Of a stretch of DNA of 47,019 nt, positions 1 through 7,687 are shown piece by piece. Every line of letters begins with the position of its first letter. Position 1 is the first letter of the stretch. The stretch is from Bordetella parapertussis (lineage in GTDB: Bacteria > Pseudomonadota > Gammaproteobacteria > Burkholderiales > Burkholderiaceae_C). The notes under the pieces were generated by a model that was not told the DNA's origin, did no database searches, and was given only the letters and a program-made list of their open reading frames with translations. The stretch is taken from positions 1 through 47,019 of the forward strand of contig CAMCTC010000031.1 in the NCBI GenBank assembly GCA_945878355.1, given 5' to 3'. The translations under genes were made by a program, and so were the position numbers.

Positions 1-64
1 CGACGCCGAGCAGCCCGACGCGGACACTTGGGCGATCCAGCTTGCGCTCAACGCCGCATCGAGC
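1..64. other. left-edge stretch, not assignable
   Basis: These bases precede the stop of the EamA gene. Reading frames on both strands are open across them, but no start, domain or motif can be recognised in so short a piece. It may be the end of a gene lying outside the window. Confidence 0.3.
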
Positions 65-991
65 TCAGCGCTTGCGCAAGCCCAACCACACCACGGTGGC
101 CACGACCAGCAAGCCGCCACCGACCTGTGACGCGGCGACGGATTGGCCCAAGATGGCCCAGGCCAGCACGAGCGCGAAGATCGGCTCGATGTTCATGATC
201 GCCGAGTTGCCGACCACGCCCAGCCTTGGCAAGATGGTGAACATGATCGTGAAAGCGGTGCCGTACAGCGCTGTCAGCGCGGCCAATGCCCACCAGCCTG
301 TCGCTGCCTGGGGCAGGTGAAAACCGCCTTGCGAGGCCACGCCGGCGAGCGCGATCACCGCGACGATGGTCAGCGTGCTGGCGGTGCGCAGGCGGCCATC
401 GAGGTCGGCCGCTTCGTGCTGGGTCAGCACCAGCACAACGCCGAATGTCGCAGCGGCCGTGAGCGCAAACGCCACGCCGATGCCGATCTGCCCCCAATGC
501 GCCGTCATGCCCAGGCCGGAGGCAGCACCCAGAACATCCAGCGCCAGCGCCAGTCCGATCAGCATCACCGGCATCGCCCGCAGCACCCGAGGCTCGGGAC
601 TATGGCCGTAGCACAGGCGCGCCCACAGCGCCGTCCACAGCGGGTAGGTGTTGAAGGCCAGCAGCGCCAACGCGACCGGCAGCCGCGCGACCGAGGCGTA
701 CAGGCACAGGCTTTGCACAGCCACCAGCAAGCCGATCACCGGCAGCACCTGCTTGTGGCGTGCGGTCAATTGCACAGGCACCTGCTGCAGCACCAGCAGC
801 AGGCCCACCACCGCTGCGGTGATGGCGCTGCGAAAGCTCACCGCGGTGGCGACATCCACGCCGTGGTTGAAAGCCAGCCGAGCCGCCACATGGTTGGCGC
901 CCATCATCAGCGCGATCAGCAGCAAGGTGGCGAAGGCGGTGCTCGACAGCGCTGTGTTGCTGGCTGGGCCGGTTTGGGAGTTTCGGGTCAT
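65..991 (-). CDS. EamA/DMT-family transporter
   Basis: A 308-residue inner-membrane protein of the drug/metabolite transporter superfamily, which usually exports small metabolites or amino acids. It is almost wholly hydrophobic, with about ten predicted membrane segments beginning near residue 17 (AFATLLLIALMMGANHVAAR), and shows the two-repeat EamA layout. The second repeat includes WWALAALTALYGTAFTIMF. Length is normal for the family. It is the third gene of a minus-strand run, 63 bases after a Bug receptor and an aminotransferase, so export of a product or intermediate of that pathway is an inference. The substrate cannot be read from sequence. A strong hairpin at 1031-1047 separates it from the Bug gene and could reduce its expression. 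Confidence 0.85.
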   Translation of the reverse strand: MTRNSQTGPASNTALSSTAFATLLLIALMMGANHVAARLAFNHGVDVATAVSFRSAITAAVVGLLLVLQQVPVQLTARHKQVLPVIGLLVAVQSLCLYASVARLPVALALLAFNTYPLWTALWARLCYGHSPEPRVLRAMPVMLIGLALALDVLGAASGLGMTAHWGQIGIGVAFALTAAATFGVVLVLTQHEAADLDGRLRTASTLTIVAVIALAGVASQGGFHLPQAATGWWALAALTALYGTAFTIMFTILPRLGVVGNSAIMNIEPIFALVLAWAILGQSVAASQVGGGLLVVATVVWLGLRKR

Positions 992-1030
992 GGCTGCATT
1001 CTCGGCGCTGGTCCAGCCCGGGCCGGCCTA

Positions 1031-1047
1031 GGCGCGCGCAGCGCGCC
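1031..1047. terminator. GC-rich hairpin between Bug and EamA genes
   Basis: GGCGCGC, loop GCA, then GCGCGCC form a perfect 7-bp stem in the 63-base gap after the Bug stop codon. There is no T-run, so an intrinsic terminator is not proven. It could be an attenuator or an mRNA-stabilising 3' structure. Confidence 0.4.
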
Positions 1048-1054
1048 AAGACGA

Positions 1055-2020
1055 TCAGGCTTCGATCTTCACGTTGGCGTCCTTGACCACTCGAGCCCAT
1101 TTTTCCTGTTCGCTGCGGATGAATTGGGCGAATTTCTCGGGCGTACCGCCACCGTCCTCGGCGCCGTAGGTCTCGAGTTTTTCCTGCACGTCGGGCATCG
1201 CCAGGATGGTGTTGACATCGCGGTTGATCTTGTTCGTGATGCCGGTCGACAGCTTGCCCGGCCCGGCCAGGCCGTACCAGGTCGTGGCTTCGAAACCGTC
1301 GAAGCCTTCTTCTTGCATCGTTGGCACGTTGGGATGGCCTTTGGCGCGCTTGGTACGGGTCTGTGCGATCGCCACCACCCGGCCGTTCTTGACATGCGGT
1401 GTGGCCGCCGTCATGGTCTCGAAGCTGTACTGGATCTGGCCGCCGATCAGGTCGGTCAGCAGCGGCCCGCTGCCCTTGTACGGCACGTGCATCGCGTCGA
1501 CTTTGGCCCGCAGCTTGAACATCTCTAGCGCGAGGTGCTGTGCCGATCCTGCACCGGCCGAGCCGAAGCTCACCGCGCCGGGCTTGGCCTTGCACAGTGC
1601 GACCACGTCCTTGACGGTCTTCGCACCCTGGGCCGAGCCGGCGATCAACAGGTTGGGCGTGACGCCGACCAGCACGATCGGTGTGAAATCGCGTTCGATG
1701 TTGTAGCGCAGCTTGGGCTGCAAGCTGGGTGCGAGCGCATGGCTGTTGATGTGGGCCATCAGCAGCGTGCTGCCGTCACCCGGTTGACCGGCGACATATT
1801 CGGCCGCCAGCACACCGGCCACGCCGGCCTTGTTCTCGACGATGACTTGCTGGCCCCACATCAGCGTGAGCTTTTGCGCGACCACCCGTGCCAGCGCGTC
1901 GGTGCCACCGCCTGGCGGGAATCCGACCACGATGCGCACCGGGCCGCTCGGCCATTCCTGGGCCAGCACGGCGGGCGCGGCCAGGGTGCTGGCCGCGGCG
2001 ATGAATGAGCGTCTTTGCAT
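1055..2020 (-). CDS. Bug-family tripartite tricarboxylate transporter receptor
   Basis: A 321-residue periplasmic solute-binding protein of the Bug (TctC-like) family that binds carboxylated compounds. Residues 1-20 form a signal peptide (positive MQRRSF start, then an Ala-rich core ending LAQ). The family opening follows: PVRIVVGFPPGGGTD, then VIVENKAGVAGVLAAEYVA, then GDGSTLLMAHINSHAL. Length is typical. The start is supported by GGAGA seven bases upstream. It follows the class V aminotransferase by 21 bases on the same strand, so the ligand is probably an amino, oxo or hydroxy acid handled by that enzyme (inference). No TctA/TctB membrane subunits are nearby, which is common for orphan Bug genes in Burkholderiales. 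Confidence 0.93.
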   Translation of the reverse strand: MQRRSFIAAASTLAAPAVLAQEWPSGPVRIVVGFPPGGGTDALARVVAQKLTLMWGQQVIVENKAGVAGVLAAEYVAGQPGDGSTLLMAHINSHALAPSLQPKLRYNIERDFTPIVLVGVTPNLLIAGSAQGAKTVKDVVALCKAKPGAVSFGSAGAGSAQHLALEMFKLRAKVDAMHVPYKGSGPLLTDLIGGQIQYSFETMTAATPHVKNGRVVAIAQTRTKRAKGHPNVPTMQEEGFDGFEATTWYGLAGPGKLSTGITNKINRDVNTILAMPDVQEKLETYGAEDGGGTPEKFAQFIRSEQEKWARVVKDANVKIEA

Positions 2021-2041
2021 GCGATGTCTCCGTTGGGAAGT

Positions 2042-3262
2042 TCAGGTTGCCGATGCCGGATGGGCCGCAAACTGGTCCATCGCCGCGAGCACTCCGCTGC
2101 CGGCCAGGCGCACGCCGGACAGCTTGAGCCCCATCTCGCAACCGGCCAAGGTGGCGAGCAGCGTGAGCTCGTTGCAGTCGCCGAGGTGGCCGATGCGAAA
2201 CATCCGGCCCCTGACCTTGCCCAAGCCGGTGCCCAGCGACAGGTCGAAGCGCTCGTGGATCAGCCGACGCACGGAGTCGGCGTCGATGCCCGTTGGCATC
2301 ACCACGCCGGTCAGCACCGGCGAATGGCGCGCCGGGTCTGCGCATTGGATCGCCAGGCCCCAGGCGCGCACTGCGGCGCGAACGCCTTCGGCCCAGCGCT
2401 GGTGGCGCGCCAACACGTTGGGCAGGCCTTGCTCTAGCAGCATCTCCAGCGACTCGTTCAAGCCGTAGAGCAGGTTGGTGCTGGGCGTGTAAGGCCAGTA
2501 ACCGGTCTTGTTGAGCTCGAGAATCTCGTCCCAGGCCCAAAACGACTTCGCGCAGCGCGCGTGCTGGCTGGCGGCGATGGCCTTGGGCGACAAGGCGTTG
2601 AAGCTGATCCCCGGCGGCAGCATCAAGCCTTTCTGCGAGCCGCTGACGGTCACGTCGACGCCCCATTCGTCGTGCCGGTAGTCGGCACTGGCCAGCCCCG
2701 AGATGCTGTCAACCAGCAGCAGCGCCGGGTGTCCAGCGGCGTCGATCGCGCGCCGCACGGCAGCGATGTCCGAGGTCACGCCGGTCGATGTCTCGTTGTG
2801 CACCACGCACACCGCCTTGATCGCGTGGCCGGGGTCGGCGCGCAGTCGCTGCTCGATCAGGTCGGCCTGAACCCCACGCCGCCAGCTGATGGGCAAGCCT
2901 GTGTCGTCGCTGCCGGCTTCGCCCAACAACTCGGGCGCCAAGCCCAGCCGCTGCGCCAGCTTGTGCCACAGCGTGGCGAAATGCCCGGTCTCGTACATCA
3001 GCAGCGCATCGCCCGGCGACATGGTGTTGACCAGCGCGGCCTCCCAGGCGCCAGTGCCCGACGCCGGGTAGATCACCACCGGGTGCTGGGTCTGGAAAAT
3101 CTGCCGCAGGCCGGCCAGCAGCTTGAGGCCGAGTGCGCCGAACTCCGGTCCGCGGTGGTCTATTGTTGGCAGGCTGATCGCACGCAGGATCCGGTCAGGC
3201 ACCGGGCTGGGGCCGGGAATCTGCAGGAAATGGCGGCCGCTGGGGTGTTGGTTCAGCTTCAT
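2042..3262 (-). CDS. class V aminotransferase (alanine/serine-glyoxylate type)
   Basis: A 406-residue PLP-dependent fold-type I aminotransferase of the alanine- or serine-glyoxylate family. The N-terminal family signature is IPGPSPVPDRILRAI. The PLP lysine is in SGSQKGLMLPPG, about residue 211, preceded by LLVDSISGLAS carrying the PLP-ring aspartate. The reading frame extends further upstream, but the start at 3262 gives the family-like N-terminus and has GGAG five bases before it. It is the first gene of a run with a Bug receptor and an EamA transporter, and is divergent from a FAD/Fe-S 2-hydroxyacid dehydrogenase. Together these suggest interconversion of amino, oxo and hydroxy acids. The exact amino donor and acceptor cannot be told. 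Confidence 0.88.
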   Translation of the reverse strand: MKLNQHPSGRHFLQIPGPSPVPDRILRAISLPTIDHRGPEFGALGLKLLAGLRQIFQTQHPVVIYPASGTGAWEAALVNTMSPGDALLMYETGHFATLWHKLAQRLGLAPELLGEAGSDDTGLPISWRRGVQADLIEQRLRADPGHAIKAVCVVHNETSTGVTSDIAAVRRAIDAAGHPALLLVDSISGLASADYRHDEWGVDVTVSGSQKGLMLPPGISFNALSPKAIAASQHARCAKSFWAWDEILELNKTGYWPYTPSTNLLYGLNESLEMLLEQGLPNVLARHQRWAEGVRAAVRAWGLAIQCADPARHSPVLTGVVMPTGIDADSVRRLIHERFDLSLGTGLGKVRGRMFRIGHLGDCNELTLLATLAGCEMGLKLSGVRLAGSGVLAAMDQFAAHPASAT

Positions 3263-3485
3263 ACGGGCTCCGGATTTGTGCTTCAGTTTTGCATGCAAAC
3301 TACAAATGTCAATTCGGACAGGCCTATAGTGATTGATTTGAACCGCTGCGCAACGCCATGGCCGACATCCTTTCCATCCCGTGCCAGGTGCTGCACAAGC
3401 GCGACGCGGCGCTCGAGTTGATGCAAGCGGGTTGGCAAGCGGGTGGGCAAGCTGCGGGCCTGGACCGCGCGCAGAGGATTTCCGC
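3263..3485. promoter_or_regulatory. divergent promoter region with perfect palindrome
   Basis: The 223 bases between the aminotransferase and the FAD/Fe-S dehydrogenase contain TTTGCATGCAAA, a perfect 12-bp palindrome at 3288-3299. On the minus strand TTGACA lies just upstream, ending about 8 bases before the palindrome, so a repressor bound there would cover the -10 region of the aminotransferase promoter. On the plus strand TATAGT (3325-3330) could be a -10 element for the dehydrogenase. No regulator gene is adjacent. The right part of the region also holds a possible 43-codon ORF. Confidence 0.5.
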
Positions 3486-3489
3486 ATGA
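3358..3489 (+). CDS. possible small leader ORF, 43 codons
   Basis: An ATG at 3358 opens 43 codons ending in a TGA that overlaps the dehydrogenase start as ATGA (3486-3489). The product would begin MADILSIPCQVLHKRDAALE and continue as a Gln/Gly/Ala-rich helix-like tail. Third positions are mostly G or C, as in real genes here, and the four-base overlap is the classical sign of translational coupling. No Shine-Dalgarno is evident and no family is recognised. It may equally be a chance ORF in the dehydrogenase leader. Confidence 0.3.
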   Translation: MADILSIPCQVLHKRDAALELMQAGWQAGGQAAGLDRAQRISA

Positions 3490-6400
3490 ACGCGCCACTG
3501 CCCAAGGTCGTCACCCAAGCGATCACGCGCGACAACGCGGCTTCGGCCAGCCTGGCGCTGGCGCAGCGTGCCACGCCCGAGGCCGCCGACTTGGCGTTGC
3601 GCTTGGCGCGCGAGACCCAGGGTGAGGTCTTGTTCGACGCTGCGTCGCGTGGGCGCTACGCCACCGATGCGTCGATCTACCAGATCATGCCGGTGGGCGT
3701 GTTCGTGCCGCGCAGCGCTGCCGATGTCGTCGCCGCGATGGCGATCGCCCGTGACCTGAAAGTGCCGCTGCTGCCGCGCGGTGGCGGCAGCTCGCAGTGC
3801 GGGCAGACCACCGGCGCGGCGCTGGTGATCGACACCAGCAAGCATCTGCGCGCCGTGCTCGATTTGGACCTCGAGGCGATGACGGTCGAGGTCGAACCCG
3901 GCATCGTGCTCGACCATCTCAATGCCTATCTCAAGCCGCACGGCCTGTGGTACCCGGTCGATGTGTCGACCAGCGCCCAGGCCACGCTGGGCGGCATGGC
4001 CGGCAACAACTCCTGCGGCAGCCGCAGCATTGCCTACGGCAACATGGTGCACAACGTCGCAGGTGTTGAGGCCTGGCTGGCCGATGGCCGGCTGATGAAC
4101 TTCGGTCCGGTGGCGGGTCTGGGTGCTGCCGAGCGCGAGATTGCCCAATTCGTCCATGGCCTGGCCGATGCACACCGCGACGAGATCGAGTCGCGCTGGC
4201 CCCGGGTGATGCGCCGCGTCGGCGGCTACAACCTCGACATCTTCCATCCCCGCAGCGAGCGGCCCTACACCGAGGACGGCAGCGTCAACCTGGCGCACCT
4301 GCTGGTCGGCGCCGAGGGCACGCTGGCTTTCACCCGCAGCCTGCGGCTCAAGCTCAGCCCTTTGCCGCGCGCCAAACTGCTGGGGGTGGTGAACTTCGCG
4401 AGCTTCCACGCAGCGATGGACTCGGCCCAGCACATCGTCAAGCTCGGGCCCAGTGCGGTCGAGTTGGTCGACCGAACGATGATCGATCTGGCGCGCGACA
4501 ACCCGGCATTCCGTCCGACGATCGAGGCCGCGCTGCTGGGCAAGCCGGCAGCGATTCTGCTGGTCGAATTCAGCGGCGACGACCGCAGCGCACTGCTGCC
4601 TCAGCTGCGCGCGCTGGTCGAGCTGATGGGCGACCTGGGCCTGCCCGGCTCGGTGGTCGAGATGCTTGACGAGGCGCCGCAAAAGGCTTTGTGGGAGGTC
4701 CGCAAAGCCGGCCTGAACATCATGATGAGCTTGAAGGGCGACGGCAAACCGGTCAGCTTCATCGAGGACTGCGCCGTGCCGCTGGTCCACTTGGCCGAGT
4801 ACACCGATGCGCTGACCGAGGTGTTCGCACGCCACGGCAGCCGCGGCACCTGGTACGCCCATGCGTCGGTGGGCACGCTGCATGTGCGGCCCATTCTCGA
4901 CATGCGCCAGGCCGGGCCGGCCGGCGGCGCGGCCAAGATGCGCGCGATCGCCGAGGAAGCCGCCGCACTGGTGCGCAAGTTCAAGGGCGCCTACAGCGGC
5001 GAGCACGGCGACGGTCTGTGCCGTGGCGAATGGATTTCTTGGCAGTTCGGGCCGCAGCTAGACCAGGCTTTCCGCGCGATCAAGCAGCGGCTCGACCCTG
5101 AGAATCTGATGAACCCGGGCAAGATCATCGACCCGCCGAAGATGGACGATGCCTCGCTGTTCCGCTATGCGCCGGGCTATCGGACGATTCCGCTCCAACC
5201 GGTCTTCGACTGGTCGGCCTGGAACGTGCAGAACAACCCGCTCACCGAAGCGACGAGTGCGCCGGGCACTGGCGGCGACAACACCGGCGGTTTGGCCAAG
5301 GCCGTCGAGATGTGCAACAACAACGGCAGTTGCCGCAAGTTCGACGCCGGCACGATGTGCCCGAGCTACCGGGTCACCCGCGACGAGGTTCATGCCACGC
5401 GCGGCCGCGCCAACACGCTGCGGCTGGCGCTGTCTGGCCAGCTTGGCCCCGACGCGTTGACCGGCGACGAGGTCAACGATGCGCTAGAGCTGTGCGTGGG
5501 CTGCAAGGGCTGCAAGCGCGATTGCCCGACCGGTGTCGACATGGCCAAGATGAAGCTTGAGGTGCTGGCGCAGCGTCGCCAGCGCCACGGCTTGACGGTG
5601 CGGCAGCGGCTGATCGCCCACTTGCCCGATTACGCGGCGCTGGTCAGCCGGCTGCCAGGCTTGTTCAACCTGCGCAACCGCTCGCCGCTGCTCAGGCGGT
5701 TGGGTGAGCGCTGGCTCGGCCTGTCGGCGCGGCGCTCGCTGCCAGAGTTCAGGCGCGACACCTTCTGGCGCAGTGCGGCGGCTTTGGCGCTGGCGAGCCG
5801 CGACGAACTGCTTGCTGCGGCCAAGCCGGTGCTGCTGTTCGTCGACACCTTCAACGGCCAACTCGAAAGCGAGAACGCGGTCGCCGCTGTGCGGCTGCTG
5901 CAGGCCGCTGGGTACACGGTGCACGCCGCGCGAGGCGATCGTGGCGAGGCGCTGTGCTGCGGCCGTACCTATCTGGCCGCGGGCATGGCCGACGAGGCCA
6001 AGGCCCGAGCCAGCCAGCTGCTGGCCGCGCTGCTGCCGTTGGCCGCTCGCGGCATCCCGATCGTCGGCCTCGAGCCGTCTTGCCTGCTGACGCTGCGCGA
6101 CGAGATGCTGGTGATGGGCCTGGGCGACGCCGCGCAGGCCGTCGCGGGTCAGGCTTTGATGCTCGAAGAGTTTTTGGCGCGCGAGGCCAAGGCCGGCAGG
6201 TTTCGCCCGACGCTGCGACCGGCCAGCCAGCAGATCCTGGTGCACGGTCATTGCCACCAGAAGGCTTTTGGCACCGTATCAGCGCTGCTCGAGGTCTTGC
6301 GCTTGATTCCGGGCGCCGAGCCCAGGCTGATCGAGAGCTCCTGCTGCGGCATGGCAGGCAGCTTTGGCTACGAGGCTGCCCACCATGATGTGTCGATGCA

Positions 6401-6554
6401 GATGGCTGAATTGAGCCTGCTGCCAGCGGTGCGCGCCGCGCCTGACGCGCTGATCGTCGCCGACGGCACCAGCTGTCGGCACCAGATCGCTGACGGTGCG
6501 AGCCGCCAGGCGCTGCACCTGGCGCGGGTGCTGGCCGATCACCTGGTGGATTGA
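3486..6554 (+). CDS. FAD- and 4Fe-4S-containing 2-hydroxyacid dehydrogenase (YdiJ/GlcD-GlcF type fusion)
   Basis: A 1022-residue flavo-iron-sulfur dehydrogenase fusing GlcD-like and GlcF-like parts, the same architecture and length as E. coli YdiJ (1018 residues). Domains in order: FAD-binding type 4 (around residue 97, PRGGGSSQCGQTTGAALVID), FAD-oxidase C-terminal domain (about residue 506, GEHGDGLCRGEW), Cys-rich cluster site about residue 610 (CNNNGSC), ferredoxin motif CVGCKGCKRDCPTG near 669, and two CCG repeats (CCGRTY about 824 and SSCCGMAGSFGYE about 953). It should oxidise a D-2-hydroxyacid such as 2-hydroxyglutarate, lactate or glycolate and pass electrons to the respiratory chain. 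The start at 3486 follows AGAGGA. The divergent aminotransferase suggests the oxo acid formed is then aminated (inference). Confidence 0.9.
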   Translation: MNAPLPKVVTQAITRDNAASASLALAQRATPEAADLALRLARETQGEVLFDAASRGRYATDASIYQIMPVGVFVPRSAADVVAAMAIARDLKVPLLPRGGGSSQCGQTTGAALVIDTSKHLRAVLDLDLEAMTVEVEPGIVLDHLNAYLKPHGLWYPVDVSTSAQATLGGMAGNNSCGSRSIAYGNMVHNVAGVEAWLADGRLMNFGPVAGLGAAEREIAQFVHGLADAHRDEIESRWPRVMRRVGGYNLDIFHPRSERPYTEDGSVNLAHLLVGAEGTLAFTRSLRLKLSPLPRAKLLGVVNFASFHAAMDSAQHIVKLGPSAVELVDRTMIDLARDNPAFRPTIEAALLGKPAAILLVEFSGDDRSALLPQLRALVELMGDLGLPGSVVEMLDEAPQKALWEVRKAGLNIMMSLKGDGKPVSFIEDCAVPLVHLAEYTDALTEVFARHGSRGTWYAHASVGTLHVRPILDMRQAGPAGGAAKMRAIAEEAAALVRKFKGAYSGEHGDGLCRGEWISWQFGPQLDQAFRAIKQRLDPENLMNPGKIIDPPKMDDASLFRYAPGYRTIPLQPVFDWSAWNVQNNPLTEATSAPGTGGDNTGGLAKAVEMCNNNGSCRKFDAGTMCPSYRVTRDEVHATRGRANTLRLALSGQLGPDALTGDEVNDALELCVGCKGCKRDCPTGVDMAKMKLEVLAQRRQRHGLTVRQRLIAHLPDYAALVSRLPGLFNLRNRSPLLRRLGERWLGLSARRSLPEFRRDTFWRSAAALALASRDELLAAAKPVLLFVDTFNGQLESENAVAAVRLLQAAGYTVHAARGDRGEALCCGRTYLAAGMADEAKARASQLLAALLPLAARGIPIVGLEPSCLLTLRDEMLVMGLGDAAQAVAGQALMLEEFLAREAKAGRFRPTLRPASQQILVHGHCHQKAFGTVSALLEVLRLIPGAEPRLIESSCCGMAGSFGYEAAHHDVSMQMAELSLLPAVRAAPDALIVADGTSCRHQIADGASRQALHLARVLADHLVD

Positions 6555-6634
6555 GCGTTCGCGGCCGGGCTGATGGGCGGCAATGGCTGAGCCTGCGACC
6601 GCCAGCGGGCTTGCCGACGGCGCATGATGCGCGA

Positions 6635-7447
6635 ATGAAAGCCATCGCCAATGCCTTGCTGTCTGCGCTGTCGCATCGATTCGGCGATGCGCCGCCGCCG
6701 CGTGTGAAAGCGCTGCACCTGCCGCCCGCGCCCTGGAACGGCAGCAAGGAAGGCGAGTTCTGCGCGCTGGAGCTGGAAAGCGGTGCATTGGGGCTGAGCT
6801 ATGTGCTGCTCGACGACAGCCTGGCGCGGCTGGTCGGCGGGCCGCTGAGTGGTCTGCATGGTGCCGACACGATGGCCATCGCGAGGGGTTGGCGCGACGG
6901 CCAGGGTGCGGCGCGCACGCTGGGGTTTGCTGCGGTCAACGCGATGTCGCGCCAGCTGTTCGACCAGGCCGGCTTCATCCCGCCCGACGCGTTGGACTCG
7001 ATCGCGGGTCTCGACCCCCAGCCCGGCGAGCACATCGGCATGGTCGGGCTGTTCCCACCCCTGGTCCGGCAAGTCACCGCACTCGGCGTGCGGCTGACGG
7101 TGCTCGAGCTTCGGGCGGACCTGGTGGGCGAACATGCCGGCTACAGGGTCACGCTGGACCCGAAGGACTTGCGCGACTGCGACAAGGTGCTGGCCACCAG
7201 CACGGCGCTGCTGAACCACACGCTGGAGGGCGTGCTGGCGAATTGCCACAGCGCTGGCCGCATCGCGTTGATCGGCCCTGGCGCTGCTTGCGTGCCGGAC
7301 GTGCTGTTCGACGCCGGCCTCAGCACGCTGGCGGGAAGCTGGATCACCGATGGGGCCGGATTCATCCAGGCACTGCACCAAGGCGCGCCCTGGGGCCGTT
7401 TTGCCCGGAAGTTCACCATCGACGCGGCCGATTGGCATGGGCTTTGA
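6635..7447 (+). CDS. DUF364-type protein (DUF4213/DUF364 family)
   Basis: A 270-residue protein resembling the DUF4213-DUF364 family, called putative heavy-metal chelation proteins. The family-like Rossmann-type C-terminal half is visible in LNHTLEGVLANCHSAGRIAL, followed directly by IGPGAACVPDVLFDAGLSTL and the ending AGSWITDGAGFIQAL. Biochemical function is unknown. The frame is open further upstream, but the ATG at 6635 gives a family-like N-terminus (MKAIANALLSALSHRF). A small hairpin GCGCA-TGA-TGCGC (6620-6632) sits just before this start and may affect translation. It lies 80 bases after the FAD/Fe-S dehydrogenase on the same strand and is probably co-transcribed with it, possibly supplying a metal or cofactor function (inference). 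Confidence 0.75.
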   Translation: MKAIANALLSALSHRFGDAPPPRVKALHLPPAPWNGSKEGEFCALELESGALGLSYVLLDDSLARLVGGPLSGLHGADTMAIARGWRDGQGAARTLGFAAVNAMSRQLFDQAGFIPPDALDSIAGLDPQPGEHIGMVGLFPPLVRQVTALGVRLTVLELRADLVGEHAGYRVTLDPKDLRDCDKVLATSTALLNHTLEGVLANCHSAGRIALIGPGAACVPDVLFDAGLSTLAGSWITDGAGFIQALHQGAPWGRFARKFTIDAADWHGL

Positions 7448-7493
7448 ACGGAGCCCGGCGCTTAGCGACTGAATCTCTGCCGGGGTCCTTAGC

Positions 7494-7521
7494 GCTCTTG
7501 CGCAATGGCTCTTGCGCAATG
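7494..7521 (+). repeat. 14-bp tandem direct repeat (two copies)
   Basis: GCTCTTGCGCAATG occurs twice head to tail at 7494-7507 and 7508-7521, immediately upstream of the LexA box. Each copy contains TTGCGC, a usable -35-like hexamer. The second copy is 15 bases from TATACA (7533-7538), which overlaps the operator. Confidence 0.8.
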
Positions 7522-7523
7522 AG

Positions 7524-7539
7524 CTGTAGTTATATACAG
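7524..7539 (+). promoter_or_regulatory. LexA (SOS) box
   Basis: CTGTAGTTATATACAG fits the LexA rule CTG-N10-CAG and matches 14 of 16 positions of the E. coli consensus CTGTATATATATACAG. The flanking bases TACAGTA also agree. It lies 24 bases upstream of the start of a 28-codon ORF. It is about 80 bases past the DUF364 stop, and the next gene on the other side is convergent, so the peptide gene is the only evident target. Confidence 0.8.
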
Positions 7540-7563
7540 TACATGGGTCCAACGGAGATTTCC

Positions 7564-7650
7564 ATGCCCTACGCCTCGCTTCGACAGCACTATAGCCCCC
7601 GCGTCAGCCGGGTTCCGCAATGGCTTTGGCGGATCTGGATCTGGCTCTGA
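7564..7650 (+). CDS. SOS-controlled Trp-rich cationic micropeptide (candidate)
   Basis: A 28-residue ORF too short for ordinary gene callers. It starts at an ATG six bases after a good Shine-Dalgarno (GGAG at 7554-7557). The peptide begins MPYASLRQHY and ends WLWRIWIWL, with four Trp in the last nine residues, four Arg, one His and no acidic residue, so it should be cationic and membrane-active. Immediately upstream is a near-perfect LexA box. The arrangement recalls TisB of E. coli, a 29-residue LexA-controlled membrane toxin, although no sequence similarity is seen. Earlier in-frame starts exist, for example ATG 7543, but lack this ribosome site. No antisense RNA or antitoxin can be identified by eye. 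Function is inference. Confidence 0.6.
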   Translation: MPYASLRQHYSPRVSRVPQWLWRIWIWL

Positions 7651-7687
7651 CGCTGCGCGCAGTGTTCGGCTGGATGCTCAGTCGTGA

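Noticed and set aside
143..1528. 461-codon plus-strand ORF
   Set aside because: Antisense to EamA and Bug genes, very rich in Gln/Arg/His, no domain; shadow frame.
3324..5006. 560-codon minus-strand ORF
   Set aside because: Antisense to the FAD domain of the dehydrogenase and composed of shadow-type residues.
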